From JBLIDK01 sp047632595 (GTDB lineage: Bacteria > Bacteroidota > Bacteroidia > Sphingobacteriales > Sphingobacteriaceae): a DNA stretch of 51,650 nucleotides. Under the pieces are notes generated by a model, which searched no databases, was not told where the DNA came from, and saw only the letters and a list, made by a program, of their open reading frames with translations. Numbering within the stretch: the first letter of the stretch is position 1; each line of letters starts with the position of its first letter. The translations under genes and the position numbers were made by a program. Where the stretch lies: the NCBI GenBank assembly GCA_047632595.1, contig JBLIDK010000011.1, forward strand, positions 1 through 51,650. Direction: 5' to 3'. This document shows positions 14,582 through 24,133 of the stretch, piece by piece.

Positions 14582-17341
14582 ATGGACTACAATTTTAGAG
14601 AACTAGAAGAGAAATGGCAAAAGCATTGGGTTGCAAACGAAACGTTTAAAACCAATGTGGATGAAAGTAGGCCAAAGTACTATGTATTAGATATGTTTCC
14701 TTATCCATCAGGTGCAGGTTTGCACGTTGGACATCCATTAGGATACATTGCAAGTGATATTATTTCTAGGTATAAAAGATTAGAAGGTTTTAACGTGCTT
14801 CACCCAATGGGATTTGATGCGTTTGGATTACCTGCAGAACAATATGCTATTCAAACGGGACAACATCCTTCTAAAACTACAGAAGAAAACATAAATAGAT
14901 ATAAGGAACAACTTAAAAAAATTGGTTTTAGCTACGATTGGAGTCGAGAAATTAAAACTTGTGAGCCAAGTTATTACAAATGGACACAGTGGATATTTCT
15001 TGAGCTTTTTGAAAGTTATTACGATAAAAATATACAAAAGGCAGCCAAAATATCAGAACTTGTAAAGCATTTTGAAACTAAGGGTACATTGGGGTTAAAC
15101 GCCGCATCAAATTATAATGAAGAGTTTAGCTCATCAGAATGGTCTTCAAAATCTACAAAGAAAAAAGAAGAAATATTACAATATTATAGATTAGCCTACT
15201 TAGCCTATTCAGATGTGAATTGGTGTCCAGCTTTGGGTACTGTGCTAGCAAACGACGAAGTGAAAGAAGGGAAGTCTGAAAGAGGTGGGCACCCTGTTGA
15301 GAAAATTAAAATGCGCCAATGGTTTTTACGAATTACTGCTTATGCCGATCGATTACTTGGTGATTTAGATACACTAGAATGGTCTGATTCGCTAAAAGAA
15401 ATGCAGCGAAATTGGATTGGCCGAAGTGAAGGTGCTGAGATGGATTTCAAAATAGAAAATTCTGAAAGTAAAATAAAAGTGTTTACTACCCGACCTGACA
15501 CCATTTTTGGAGCAACATTTATGGTTTTAGCACCTGAACATGATTTAGTTGAATCAATTACTACTGCTGACCAAAAAGAAGAAGTTGATAAATACTTAGC
15601 CTATGTTAAAAGCAGAACAGACGTAGAGCGACAACAAGAAAAAAAGGTTAGCGGCGTTTTTACTGGAACCTATGCAATCAATCCATTTTCTGGAAATAAG
15701 ATGCCTATCTACTTAGCAGAGTATGTCTTAAACGGTTACGGAACTGGTGCGATTATGGCTGTTCCTTCTGATGATGATCGAGACAATGTTTTTGCAGAAA
15801 AATTCGGAATTGATATCATTGATGTTATAGATAAGTCGGGTTATCCTGGCTCTACTAGAGATGATAAGAATGGCAAGATGATAAATTCAGAATTTTTAAA
15901 TGGACTAAAGGTAAAAGAAGCCATTTCAAAAATGTTGAAGGAAATTGAAAGCAAAAACTTAGGTACTCGAAAAATAAACTTTAGACTTCGCGATGCTGGG
16001 TTTAGTCGTCAGCGATATTGGGGAGAGCCTTTTCCAATAATTTATAAAGATGGAGTTCCAACGCCTTTGAATGCCAGTGATTTGCCTTTAGAGTTACCAT
16101 TAGTAGATGGATATGAGCCAACTGGTGATGGAAAATCGCCAATTGCTGCGAATAAAGACTGGGTTATAACACCAGAAGGCGAGCGAGAAACAGATACTAT
16201 GCCAGGTTATGCGGGAAGTAGCTGGTACTTTTTACGTTATATGGATCCTACAAATAATGAACGATTTGTAGGTGAAAAAGAAGAATATTATTGGCAAGAT
16301 GTTGATTTATATATTGGTGGTGCAGAACATGCAGTAGGTCACCTAATGTATTCAAGGTTTTGGCAAAAGTTTTTATTTGATATGAATTTGGTAAGCAAAA
16401 TTGAGCCATTCAAAAAGCTAATAAACCAAGGTATGATTCAAGGTAGATCAAGCTTTGTCTACAGAATCAAAGACACCAATACATTTGTTTCATATGGCTT
16501 AAAAGAGAAGTACGACACTGCTTCAATTCATGTGGATATTTCAATCGTAAAAAATGATGTATTAGATGTTGAAGCTTTTAAAGCTTGGAGAAGCGAATTT
16601 AAAACAGCAGAATTTGAATTAGAAGACGGAAAATACAAATGCGGTTGGGAAGTTGAAAAAATGTCGAAGAGCAAGTATAATGTGGTGAACCCAGATGAAC
16701 TTGTTGAAGACTTTGGTGCAGATACATTAAGAATGTATGAAATGTTTCTGGGCCCCTTAGAAATGCATAAACCTTGGGATACAAATGGTATTGAAGGAGT
16801 TCATAAATTTCTAAGAAAATTTTGGAGGTTGTTTCATAATGAGGAGCAATTTATTGTATCTGAGGAGACGGCCACTCCAGATGAATTAAAAGTGCTTCAT
16901 AAAACGTTGAAGAAAGTTCATGATGACTTTAATAGATATTCATTTAACACAATTGTAAGTGCCTTTATGATAGCAGCTAATGAGTTAACGACACTAAAAT
17001 GCAACAAGCGTGAAATTTTAGAGCCTTTGGTAGTTGTTTTAAGTGCTTACGCACCTCATATATCAGAGGAGTTATGGCATAAATTAGGTAAGGAAGCAGG
17101 GAGAGTATCAACAGCAGATTTTCCAATGTTTGATGAAAAATTCTTGAAGGAAGACAACTTTGAATACCCAATTAGTATCAATGGAAAGGTTCGTGCAAAG
17201 CTTTCTTTTGACTTGGCAATGCCTAAGGAAGATGTGGAAACAGCGGTACTTGCTGATGAACGAATTGAAAAATGGGTAGATGGCAAGCCTGTTCGAAAGT
17301 TTATACTTGTACCAGGACGTATCATAAACGTTGTAGTATAA
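14582..17341 (+). CDS. leuS: Leucyl-tRNA synthetase
   Basis: Charges tRNA-Leu. 919 residues, class I synthetase with the HIGH-type motif GAGLHVGHPLG (about 45-55), a long CP1 editing domain (TRPDTIFGATFMVLAPEH) and KMSKSKYNVV (about 694-703) near the C-terminal third. The segment around residues 155-200, with many Lys, Ser and Glu, looks like a lineage-specific insertion in the zinc/CP1 region. No lesion is seen. It is followed 52 bases later by ccmE on the same strand. Confidence 0.98.
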   Translation: MDYNFRELEEKWQKHWVANETFKTNVDESRPKYYVLDMFPYPSGAGLHVGHPLGYIASDIISRYKRLEGFNVLHPMGFDAFGLPAEQYAIQTGQHPSKTTEENINRYKEQLKKIGFSYDWSREIKTCEPSYYKWTQWIFLELFESYYDKNIQKAAKISELVKHFETKGTLGLNAASNYNEEFSSSEWSSKSTKKKEEILQYYRLAYLAYSDVNWCPALGTVLANDEVKEGKSERGGHPVEKIKMRQWFLRITAYADRLLGDLDTLEWSDSLKEMQRNWIGRSEGAEMDFKIENSESKIKVFTTRPDTIFGATFMVLAPEHDLVESITTADQKEEVDKYLAYVKSRTDVERQQEKKVSGVFTGTYAINPFSGNKMPIYLAEYVLNGYGTGAIMAVPSDDDRDNVFAEKFGIDIIDVIDKSGYPGSTRDDKNGKMINSEFLNGLKVKEAISKMLKEIESKNLGTRKINFRLRDAGFSRQRYWGEPFPIIYKDGVPTPLNASDLPLELPLVDGYEPTGDGKSPIAANKDWVITPEGERETDTMPGYAGSSWYFLRYMDPTNNERFVGEKEEYYWQDVDLYIGGAEHAVGHLMYSRFWQKFLFDMNLVSKIEPFKKLINQGMIQGRSSFVYRIKDTNTFVSYGLKEKYDTASIHVDISIVKNDVLDVEAFKAWRSEFKTAEFELEDGKYKCGWEVEKMSKSKYNVVNPDELVEDFGADTLRMYEMFLGPLEMHKPWDTNGIEGVHKFLRKFWRLFHNEEQFIVSEETATPDELKVLHKTLKKVHDDFNRYSFNTIVSAFMIAANELTTLKCNKREILEPLVVVLSAYAPHISEELWHKLGKEAGRVSTADFPMFDEKFLKEDNFEYPISINGKVRAKLSFDLAMPKEDVETAVLADERIEKWVDGKPVRKFILVPGRIINVVV

Positions 17342-17393
17342 GCTATGAATTAGTCAATAAAATAGGTATTTTTGCAGTCTATTGGTAGAAAGG

Positions 17394-17795
17394 ATGAAAA
17401 AGACACACATAGTAGGAATAGTTTTAATTGCAGTGGCAATAGCGGTAGTTTTAACATCATACAGCGATTCAAGCAGTTATGAGAATTTTTCTTATGCTCA
17501 ACGTCATCCCGACAAGGTGATGCACATAATTGGTGAGTTGAACCAGGATAAAGAATTACACTACAACCCTATTGAAGACCCTAACTATTTCTCATTTTAT
17601 TTAGTAGATAAAGCTGGAAATGAGTCAAAAGTGGTTTTTAGAGGAACAAAACCTCAAGATTTCGAACGTTCAGAACAAGTAGTTTTAGTTGGAAATATGG
17701 GTAAAGAAGCCTTTGAAGCAAAGAAAATTTTAATGAAGTGTCCTTCAAAGTACCAAGAAGACCAAATCGCAGTTGAAGCAGTTAGTCAAAACTAA
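17394..17795 (+). CDS. ccmE: Cytochrome c maturation haem chaperone CcmE, CxxxY type
   Basis: CcmE carries haem from the CcmC complex to the CcmF lyase on the outer face of the membrane. From ATG 17394 (AGAAAGG just upstream; a TTG four codons earlier is less likely) it has 133 residues: one N-terminal helix (about 5-22) and an OB-fold domain. The usual haem-binding His in HxxxY is replaced by Cys116 in KCPSKYQ, with Tyr120 kept, that is CxxxY. This form is known from some other Ccm systems, including Desulfovibrio and archaea. It lies 3 bases before ccmF, which supports the assignment. No other ccm genes are nearby. Confidence 0.92.
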   Translation: MKKTHIVGIVLIAVAIAVVLTSYSDSSSYENFSYAQRHPDKVMHIIGELNQDKELHYNPIEDPNYFSFYLVDKAGNESKVVFRGTKPQDFERSEQVVLVGNMGKEAFEAKKILMKCPSKYQEDQIAVEAVSQN

Positions 17796-17798
17796 TAC

Positions 17799-20216
17799 AT
17801 GGATATAACTTTTGTTGGAGAACACCTTTTCCCAGGTCAATTAGGCCATTTTTCAGTTGTTTTAGGATTTGTTTCGGCCCTACTTGCCTTAGTTTCCTAT
17901 TTTTATTCAACTCGTGAAGAAAAGAATTTTAAATCTTGGAGAAACCTTGCTAGAATTTCTTTTTGGATTCATTCAGCATCTGTTTTATCAATTGTAGCTT
18001 CCCTTTTTTACATCATTTATAACCATTATTTTGAGTACTTCTATGCTTGGTCACATGCCAGTGTAGAACTACCCACTCGTTATATTATTTCTTGTTTCTG
18101 GGAAGGTCAAGAGGGAAGTTTCTTGCTTTGGGCGTTTTGGCAGCTTGTTTTAGGAAACTTGTTGATATTTACTTCTAAGAAATGGGAGCCTTACATAATG
18201 ACTGTTCTTATTACTTCTCAAGTGTTCTTGATGAGTATGCTTTTAGGAGTTTACATAGGCGACTTTAAAATTGGAAGTAGTCCATTTGTGTTATTAAGAA
18301 ATGCTTTAGAAGCACCAATTTTTGCTCGAGCTGATTACTTAACGTTTATAAAGGACGGGAATGGCTTAAATCCATTACTTCAAAACTATTGGATGGTAAT
18401 TCATCCTCCAACATTATTTTTAGGCTTTGCTTCAACCATTGTACCTTTTGCTTACGCGATTGCAGGTCTTTGGAGAGGGAAGTATGCTAAATGGGTTCGT
18501 CCAGCATTACCTTGGACATTGTTCTCAACTATGATTCTTGGAACAGGGATTATAATGGGAGCATTTTGGGCTTATGAAGCATTAAACTTTGGTGGTTATT
18601 GGGCATGGGACCCGGTTGAAAATGCATCCATTATTCCGTGGTTAACTCTAGTAGGATCGGTGCATGTTTTAATTGTTTATAAAAATTCAGGTCACGCTAC
18701 TTTTACGGCTTTCTTTTTGGTGTTGATAACGTTTATTCTTGTTCTTTATGCTTCATTCTTAACTCGAAGTGGAATTTTAGGCGATTCATCTGTTCATGCA
18801 TTTACTTCTTTGGGAATGTCGGGTCAATTGCTTGCCTTTTTAGGAGTGTTTATTGCCATGGTTACTGGCATGTTCATTTGGAGATGGAAGTCGTTACCAT
18901 TTTCGAAAAAAGAGGAGCAGACTTATAGTAGAGAGTTTTGGTTATTCATTGGCTCATTGGTTTTATTAATTTCTTGTGGACAAATAATCACTTCTACTAG
19001 TATACCAGTTTTCAATGCTATTTTCGGATCAGAAATAGCACCACCAGCAGATCCAATTAGTCATTATAATAAATGGCAATTACCAATTGCTGTAATTGTA
19101 TTAATTATTAGTGGATTTAGTCAGTATTTAAAATTCAAGAAAACGGATGCAAGAATATTTTGGATTCAAACAGGAGTAGCTGGAGTGAGTGCTTTAATTG
19201 TTGCTTTATTAGTAGCATATTTAGGAGGCCTTCTTCAAAACATAAACTACTTGCTATTAATATTTGCTTGTTGGTTCAGTGTAATTATCAATACACGCGT
19301 GTTAATTGATGCATTAAAAGGCAAACGTAAACTTGTTGGCAGCGCAATTGGACATATAGGTTTTGCCTTATTGCTTTTAGGAGCATTAATATCATCTGCA
19401 AAAAGTGAAGTGGTTTCTATCAACAAAACCGGATTAACTTACGGGGAAGATTTTGATGATAAGGCTAATAAAGAAAACGTATTGCTTTGGAGAAATCGTA
19501 CCGTTTCGATGGGCGATTATGAAATTACTTACCAAGGCGATTCAATTGTAAAACCAAATATTTACTACAAGGTTAATTACAAGAAATTAGGGAAAAACGG
19601 TGAAGTGCTTGAGGACTTTACCTTAACTCCAAATGCTCAGATTAATGAGAAAATGGGACTAATAGCTTCTCCTGATACCAGGCGTTACCTTACAAAAGAT
19701 ATATACACTCACGTAACTCAGGTTATAGTTCCAGAGGATGAGAACGACGAGGAAGCTTATGGAGACCCTGTAACTAGAGAATTAGCTCTTGGCGACACCT
19801 TGCTTACCGTTAATGGATTTATCTTTTTAAAAGAGCTTAAATCAAAAGTTCCAGTAAAAAACATAAATCTAGGTAAAAACGATATTTCTGTTGGTGCGCT
19901 AATGGAGGTAAATGAGAAAGGGCATACCCATATGGTTCAACCTATATATGCTGTTAAAGACAACACCGAGTTTAATGTCCCAGCGATAGTTGAAGACCAT
20001 GGTTTGAAAATAAATTTCACAAAAATAAATCCTGAAAGTGGAACAATTACCTTTCAAATAGCACAGAAAAAGAAACTTCAAGATGATTACATCATAATGA
20101 AGGCCATTGTATTTCCATACATCAACTTGTTATGGGGTGGTACAATTATCATGGTTCTGGGATTTCTTATTTCTATGATTCGACGTATTAAAGAATCTAG
20201 AGGAAAGTCTGAGTAA
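17799..20216 (+). CDS. ccmF: Cytochrome c haem lyase subunit CcmF
   Basis: Membrane protein that attaches haem to apocytochrome c. 805 residues with about 14 hydrophobic helices. The haem-handling WWD motif is WAWDPVENASIIPW (about 268-281). Likely haem-ligand His residues are in MVIHPPTLF (about 199) and DSSVHAFTS (about 329). The region from about 545 to 775 is a large soluble, probably periplasmic, domain before a last helix, as in CcmF. Coupled to ccmE by a 3-base gap. Confidence 0.95.
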   Translation: MDITFVGEHLFPGQLGHFSVVLGFVSALLALVSYFYSTREEKNFKSWRNLARISFWIHSASVLSIVASLFYIIYNHYFEYFYAWSHASVELPTRYIISCFWEGQEGSFLLWAFWQLVLGNLLIFTSKKWEPYIMTVLITSQVFLMSMLLGVYIGDFKIGSSPFVLLRNALEAPIFARADYLTFIKDGNGLNPLLQNYWMVIHPPTLFLGFASTIVPFAYAIAGLWRGKYAKWVRPALPWTLFSTMILGTGIIMGAFWAYEALNFGGYWAWDPVENASIIPWLTLVGSVHVLIVYKNSGHATFTAFFLVLITFILVLYASFLTRSGILGDSSVHAFTSLGMSGQLLAFLGVFIAMVTGMFIWRWKSLPFSKKEEQTYSREFWLFIGSLVLLISCGQIITSTSIPVFNAIFGSEIAPPADPISHYNKWQLPIAVIVLIISGFSQYLKFKKTDARIFWIQTGVAGVSALIVALLVAYLGGLLQNINYLLLIFACWFSVIINTRVLIDALKGKRKLVGSAIGHIGFALLLLGALISSAKSEVVSINKTGLTYGEDFDDKANKENVLLWRNRTVSMGDYEITYQGDSIVKPNIYYKVNYKKLGKNGEVLEDFTLTPNAQINEKMGLIASPDTRRYLTKDIYTHVTQVIVPEDENDEEAYGDPVTRELALGDTLLTVNGFIFLKELKSKVPVKNINLGKNDISVGALMEVNEKGHTHMVQPIYAVKDNTEFNVPAIVEDHGLKINFTKINPESGTITFQIAQKKKLQDDYIIMKAIVFPYINLLWGGTIIMVLGFLISMIRRIKESRGKSE

Positions 20217-20266
20217 AATTCAACGTTAAAATATTTAGTTTCTTTAAATTTCCATAATTTAGAATT

Positions 20267-21037
20267 ATGAAGGTTGGAATAATTGGATCAGGCAACGTAG
20301 CCACTCATTTTGTACAAAAATTACTTAGCAAAGGGGTAAACATTGTCGGCGTTCATTCAAGAAATTTTAATAGCGGCAAAGCACTAGCTGAAAAGCACAA
20401 TCTTCATTTTATTAATGATATAGTTGGTCTTCCTGCCTGCGATTTGATATTTTGTTTGGTCAAAGATTCGGAAGTGGAAGCAGTAAGTGCTAGCCTTACT
20501 CGGATATCAAATACTATTGTTATTCACACTTCAGGTACAGTAGATCTAGCGGTACTTAAAAAACATCATCCTAATTGCGGAGTTTTCTATCCGATGTACT
20601 CATTTAGCAAAGAAACTTCAGTGTGTTTTGAGGATATCTCACTTTTTATAGAAGGCTCATCCCAATCTGTAAATAGTCAGTTAGTACAAATTGCTAGAGA
20701 TTTATTTGACATTAAGAACATCAAAGAACTTGATTCTAAACAAAGAAAAGCCCTTCATCTTATCGCAGTATTGACTTGTAACTTTACAAATCATTTGTAC
20801 TATCTGGCAGAAAATATCGCGAAAGAAAACAATCTGGATTACTCTCTTTTACACCCCTTAATTAAACAAACTGCTGAAAAAGCAATTGAATTGGGTCCAA
20901 AAGTGGCGCAAACTGGTCCTGCAAAGAGAAATGACTCTGAAATAATAAAAGCACAAATAAAGCTTCTTAAAGGGAACAACGATTTGCAAATGGTGTATCA
21001 GCTCTTAAGCAAAAGTATAACAAACACCTATAATTAA
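20267..21037 (+). CDS. Rossmann-fold NAD(P)-binding protein with DUF2520 domain
   Basis: 256 residues. The N-terminus is a dinucleotide-binding fold with GIIGSGNVATHFV (4-16, GxGxxA type). The C-terminal half is the mostly helical DUF2520 domain, resembling 6-phosphogluconate or pyrroline-carboxylate reductase folds. The substrate is not known. It follows ccmF by 50 bases. Its stop overlaps the convergent YihY-like gene by 4 bases. Confidence 0.9.
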   Translation: MKVGIIGSGNVATHFVQKLLSKGVNIVGVHSRNFNSGKALAEKHNLHFINDIVGLPACDLIFCLVKDSEVEAVSASLTRISNTIVIHTSGTVDLAVLKKHHPNCGVFYPMYSFSKETSVCFEDISLFIEGSSQSVNSQLVQIARDLFDIKNIKELDSKQRKALHLIAVLTCNFTNHLYYLAENIAKENNLDYSLLHPLIKQTAEKAIELGPKVAQTGPAKRNDSEIIKAQIKLLKGNNDLQMVYQLLSKSITNTYN

Positions 21038-21972
21038 TTCTTTGTGGAATCGGTAAGCTTATGTCGACTGATATCTATACTTGCATTTAATTCAAATCCT
21101 ATCAATAAGATAATTGAATTGAAATAGATCCACAGCATAATAACAATTATGGTTCCAATTGAGCCGTAAAGCTTATTATAGGTTCCAAAGTTATTTATGT
21201 AAAATGCGAACAGAACGGATGCTAAAATAGTTAGTAGCGTTGCTAAGGTTGAGCCCGCTGAGAAAAACTTCCACCTTCTAACAGTAGCTGGACCGAAATA
21301 GTACAACATACTTATTGAGATAAAGAAAATAATTCCAATGCCCGACCATTGACTAAAGAGTAACAAATAATAGGTGATGGAGTCAGTAATAAAGCCTTCT
21401 TTCTCTAAAAATGTTAACAGAAACTCCCCTAAGGTTATTAAGGAAACGCCAACTAATAGTAGCAAACTTAATGCAACGGTTAAAAACAAAGCAATTAAGC
21501 GTTGTTTTATGAAGGATCGATTCTCGAACACCAATGAAGACTTGTTAAAAGCACCCATCATCGTGTTAATTCCATTAGTCGCTAAAAACAAAGTGAAGAT
21601 AAAACCAAAACTTAGTAGATTTCCGCTTTTGTTTTGAATGATATCTTCCAAAGTTTCCTGTGTTGTTTCAAAGGCATTTTTTGGTAAAATCTGTTCTAAA
21701 ATAGATAGAAGCTCAGCTTGAAAGTTGTCAATTGGAACAAATGGAATTAAGGTGAAAAAGAATATTATTGCTGGAAATATTGCTAAAAAGAAATTGAAGG
21801 CTAATGAACTTGCTTTAGTTAGGATGCTTTCCTTGCCTAATTCTGCAAAAAAGAAGGAGCCAACAGTGTACAAAGGAATTTTATCAAAACCAGGAATATC
21901 GGTTTTCTTGGATAGCTCAATCAGCCATACATAAGGCTTAAACTTTAATAATATGTTGTGTAGCTTTTCCAA
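21034..21972 (-). CDS. YihY/BrkB-family inner-membrane protein
   Basis: 312 residues with six hydrophobic helices and typical YihY sequence such as SSLAFNFFLAIFPAIIFFFTL and YGSIGTIIVIMLWIYFNSIILLIGFELNA near the end. The family was once named as ribonuclease BN or BrkB, but neither RNase nor serum-resistance activity is established for it. It starts with no gap after the thioesterase stop, so the two are likely one transcript. Function unknown. Confidence 0.93.
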   Translation of the reverse strand: MEKLHNILLKFKPYVWLIELSKKTDIPGFDKIPLYTVGSFFFAELGKESILTKASSLAFNFFLAIFPAIIFFFTLIPFVPIDNFQAELLSILEQILPKNAFETTQETLEDIIQNKSGNLLSFGFIFTLFLATNGINTMMGAFNKSSLVFENRSFIKQRLIALFLTVALSLLLLVGVSLITLGEFLLTFLEKEGFITDSITYYLLLFSQWSGIGIIFFISISMLYYFGPATVRRWKFFSAGSTLATLLTILASVLFAFYINNFGTYNKLYGSIGTIIVIMLWIYFNSIILLIGFELNASIDISRHKLTDSTKN

Positions 21973-22380
21973 CTAGTTAAAATGTGGTGCTAAAATATCC
22001 ATAAAATCTTGAGGTGGTTTGGTAGGTCTTTTAGTTTCCGTATTTACAAAAACCAAGGTAGTATTGGCAGTTGAAAGCAAATCGCCTTTTTCGTTAATCA
22101 CTTCGTATTCAAAATAAATTTTTGAACTAGGAAGTGAAGATAATTTCACCTTAATTGTAAGTAAATCATCGTAAAAAGCGGGTTTTTTGTAATTAACTTC
22201 ATAATTAACAACTGGTAACATTACTCCCTTATCTTCCCATTCTTTATATGAAATGCCTAAACTTCGTAACATTTCAACACGGGCAATTTCAAAGTACATG
22301 GAATAATTACCGTAATAAACATAGCCCATTCTGTCGGTTTCGGCATATCGTACTCTTACTTGAGTTGAAAATGTATACAT
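21973..22380 (-). CDS. Hotdog-fold acyl-CoA thioesterase (YbgC/FadM type)
   Basis: 135 residues, the usual size. The 4-hydroxybenzoyl-CoA thioesterase signature is RYAETDRMGYVYYGNYSMYFE (about 10-30), with the catalytic Asp in ETDRMG. It probably cleaves acyl-CoA or acyl-ACP thioesters in the cytoplasm. An imperfect -7 box GACCTTTG ends 4 bases before the ATG, the same spacing seen at mntR, so a near-leaderless transcript is likely. The natural substrate is unknown. Confidence 0.93.
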   Translation of the reverse strand: MYTFSTQVRVRYAETDRMGYVYYGNYSMYFEIARVEMLRSLGISYKEWEDKGVMLPVVNYEVNYKKPAFYDDLLTIKVKLSSLPSSKIYFEYEVINEKGDLLSTANTTLVFVNTETKRPTKPPQDFMDILAPHFN

Positions 22381-22424
22381 AGAGCAAAGGTCGTAAATTG
22401 ATTAGAACGAATTACTATTTTCGT

Positions 22425-23036
22425 TTATTTAGATAGAAAAATTCGATAATGTTTAATAGTATCGCTGCCATTTATTTGTTGTCGAGTCGACCAATATTTG
22501 TCATTGTCCAAATAGTTGTAGTGAATTATTTGGGAGTCGTTGGCGCTAAATTTTTGACTCTTGATTAGTCTTAATAGCTTATCATGCTTGTAATAGCTAA
22601 TGCTTTTAAAACTTTGATCCGAATCTAAGGCCATTATTGATTCCACCTTGTTTTTTCCTTTAACAGCTAAATTTTTATAAATCAAACCATCATTTTTTTT
22701 AACTATTAGTTCCTTTTCGGATTTAGAAATTGATTCGATGTTCCATTGTTCAATTTGTTTACCGTTACTGTTTATAATTGAAAAGGATTCTAATTCTTTT
22801 TTGTGGTAACTAAAAATTTTTAGGGTTTTTAATCCGGTAGAATTAGATAAAAGGCTTTGTTCAACTAGCCGGCCTTTCGAATAATTGTTTACCTGAACTA
22901 CAGTATCAGTTGAACTTATGCAAGTGGTAATGGTTTGCGTAGTTTTTTTTGGTACAGATTCTAGTAGAATTGGACTGAAACTAGAGCAGGCTATAAAATT
23001 TAATAGCAAGAATATGTAAATGATGGGTTTAAGCAT
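22425..23036 (-). CDS. Hypothetical lipoprotein
   Basis: 203 residues with a lipoprotein signal (MLKPIIYIFLLLNFIACSS; Cys17 as the lipidated residue). The mature part is beta-rich with several repeated patterns of the kind SYYKHDKLLRLIKS, like the tandem beta-strand segments of MORN/toxin_15-like proteins. I do not recognise the family with certainty. It stands alone between the thioesterase and the divergent DoxX gene. Confidence 0.8.
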   Translation of the reverse strand: MLKPIIYIFLLLNFIACSSFSPILLESVPKKTTQTITTCISSTDTVVQVNNYSKGRLVEQSLLSNSTGLKTLKIFSYHKKELESFSIINSNGKQIEQWNIESISKSEKELIVKKNDGLIYKNLAVKGKNKVESIMALDSDQSFKSISYYKHDKLLRLIKSQKFSANDSQIIHYNYLDNDKYWSTRQQINGSDTIKHYRIFLSK

Positions 23037-23123
23037 ATCAACAACTAAAATACAATGCTTTATTTAAAAGTACCTTTTGTTTCTCAACTATAAATGATTT
23101 TATTTGTAATCAAAGAAAAAACT

Positions 23124-23528
23124 ATGAGCGAAATTTTAGGAAACAGCACCTTGGTAATGCAACTATTAACAAGTGCACTTTTAGCAATATTATTTATTCA
23201 ATCTGGATTAGATAAAGTATTTGATTGGAAGAATAATTTAGATTGGCTACAAGGACAATTTAAAGAAACGCCTTTGAAAGGTATAGTTAGTCCAATGTTG
23301 GCAATTGTTACTGTAATTGAGGTTGCAGCTGGAGCAATGTGTTTATTTGGAGTTTTAATGTTGTTGTTTAGAGCAGATCCTTATTGGAGCTACTTGGGTT
23401 CAATTTTGGCTGGATTAAACATAGTTATGTTATTTTTCGGGCAACGTATGTCGAAAGAATACGCAGGAGCAGCATCCTTGATTCCCTACTTTCTTTTAAC
23501 GCTTGCCTCAATCTTTATAATGTCATAG
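23124..23528 (+). CDS. DoxX-family membrane protein
   Basis: 134 residues from ATG 23124, chosen because the ten extra codons up to 23094 form no family match and AAAGAAAAAA precedes this ATG. Four hydrophobic helices, with LAILFIQSGLDKVFDWKNN near the start, typical of DoxX/SURF4-like proteins. These are thought to act in redox or respiratory membrane functions, but the activity is not defined. The 3' side opens into a 923-base region without intact genes. Confidence 0.88.
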   Translation: MSEILGNSTLVMQLLTSALLAILFIQSGLDKVFDWKNNLDWLQGQFKETPLKGIVSPMLAIVTVIEVAAGAMCLFGVLMLLFRADPYWSYLGSILAGLNIVMLFFGQRMSKEYAGAASLIPYFLLTLASIFIMS

Positions 23529-23631
23529 TTTTTGTAGAAGTTGTGTAAAGTAACCGCTTAGTATGTATAAGGGTGTTTTATTTCTTTTTCTTGTCACGTC
23601 CTGAAATAGCGTTACACAATTTTGTAATGTA

Positions 23632-23790
23632 ATGATAAACAACAAGTATGTAAAAAGAACTCAGAAAGATTATTCCATGAGTTTTAAGCTTCAGGTAGTG
23701 GCTGAAGTAGAATCTGGTGAGCTTAGTACAAGAGCAGCGATGCGGAAATATGGTATTCAAGCCCCAACTCTTTTAAGTCTTACGCAGTGA
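23632..23790 (+). pseudogene. Truncated IS3-family transposase OrfA
   Basis: A 52-codon frame encodes NKYVKRTQKDYSMSFKLQVV, then ESGELSTRAAMRKYGIQA, the N-terminal helix-turn-helix part of OrfA from IS3-type elements. Similarity stops after YGIQA, and the frame runs 8-10 codons into a repeat before TGA. A complete OrfA is about 90-110 residues and is followed by an integrase OrfB, which is absent. The 100 bases upstream (23530-23631) contain TTACACAATTTTGTAA-like symmetry and may hold the old IS left end, though I cannot define the terminal repeat. Confidence 0.82.
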
Positions 23791-23945
23791 GACTTGAAAG
23801 TTTTGATGAGTAAGAGTGTCTCTGACACGGAAATTATGCAAAAATTAAAATTTCTGACTGTAAGACAACAATGAACTGATTCAAATTAGATTGGAAAGTT
23901 GCCACGCGATGCAACAGCGCGAAAGCTTTCTAGACTTCGAAGAGC
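23775..23945. repeat. Hairpin repeat family R2, long diverged copy (A)
   Basis: Begins where the transposase remnant ends. It contains AAGTCT/AGACTT (23775-23780 and 23790-23795), the small hairpin GTGTC-TCT-GACAC (23816-23828) and the closing GACTTCGAAG (23933-23942). The same three parts occur in order at 32293-32417. The middle of this copy is strongly diverged. Confidence 0.7.
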
Positions 23946-23955
23946 CCGTCTAAAT

Positions 23956-24019
23956 AAAAACCGTCAGTCTGAGTGTCCCGAACAACGAAGGAGTAGGGAT
24001 GTATCGAAGACCGGTTTTT
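23956..24019 (+). repeat. Hairpin repeat family R1, copy 1
   Basis: Ends are inverted: AAAAACCG (23956-23963) and CGGTTTTT (24012-24019). The core is CTGAGTGTCCCGAAC, then ACGAAGGAGTAGGG and ATGTATCGAAG. The core is shared with the minus-strand copy at 32624-32690, which has different but also self-complementary arms. The T5 end could work as a terminator. Confidence 0.8.
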
Positions 24020-24086
24020 GTAAAAAAAACACTAGTTTTTTGGTCCGACATATTTTGTTTTTAATTGAGTACACTCTCTTCCCACG

Positions 24087-24133
24087 CCGTTATTTCGAAC
24101 GGAGTGCAACGAAGAGAGAAATCTTCCTAACGG
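24087..24133 (+). repeat. Repeat family R3 (TTTCGA...GAGAAATCT), forward copy
   Basis: CCGTTATTTCGAACGGAG at the left and GAGAGAAATCTTCCTAACGG at the right, with inverted ends CCGTTA/TAACGG. It resembles the short TTTCGA-CG-GAGAAATCT repeat seen between genes in many Bacteroidota (from general knowledge, not searched). An inverted copy lies 100 bases on. Confidence 0.7.

Noticed and set aside
23578..23760. 60-codon minus-strand open frame
   Set aside because: It overlaps the transposase remnant, whose plus-strand reading is recognisable.
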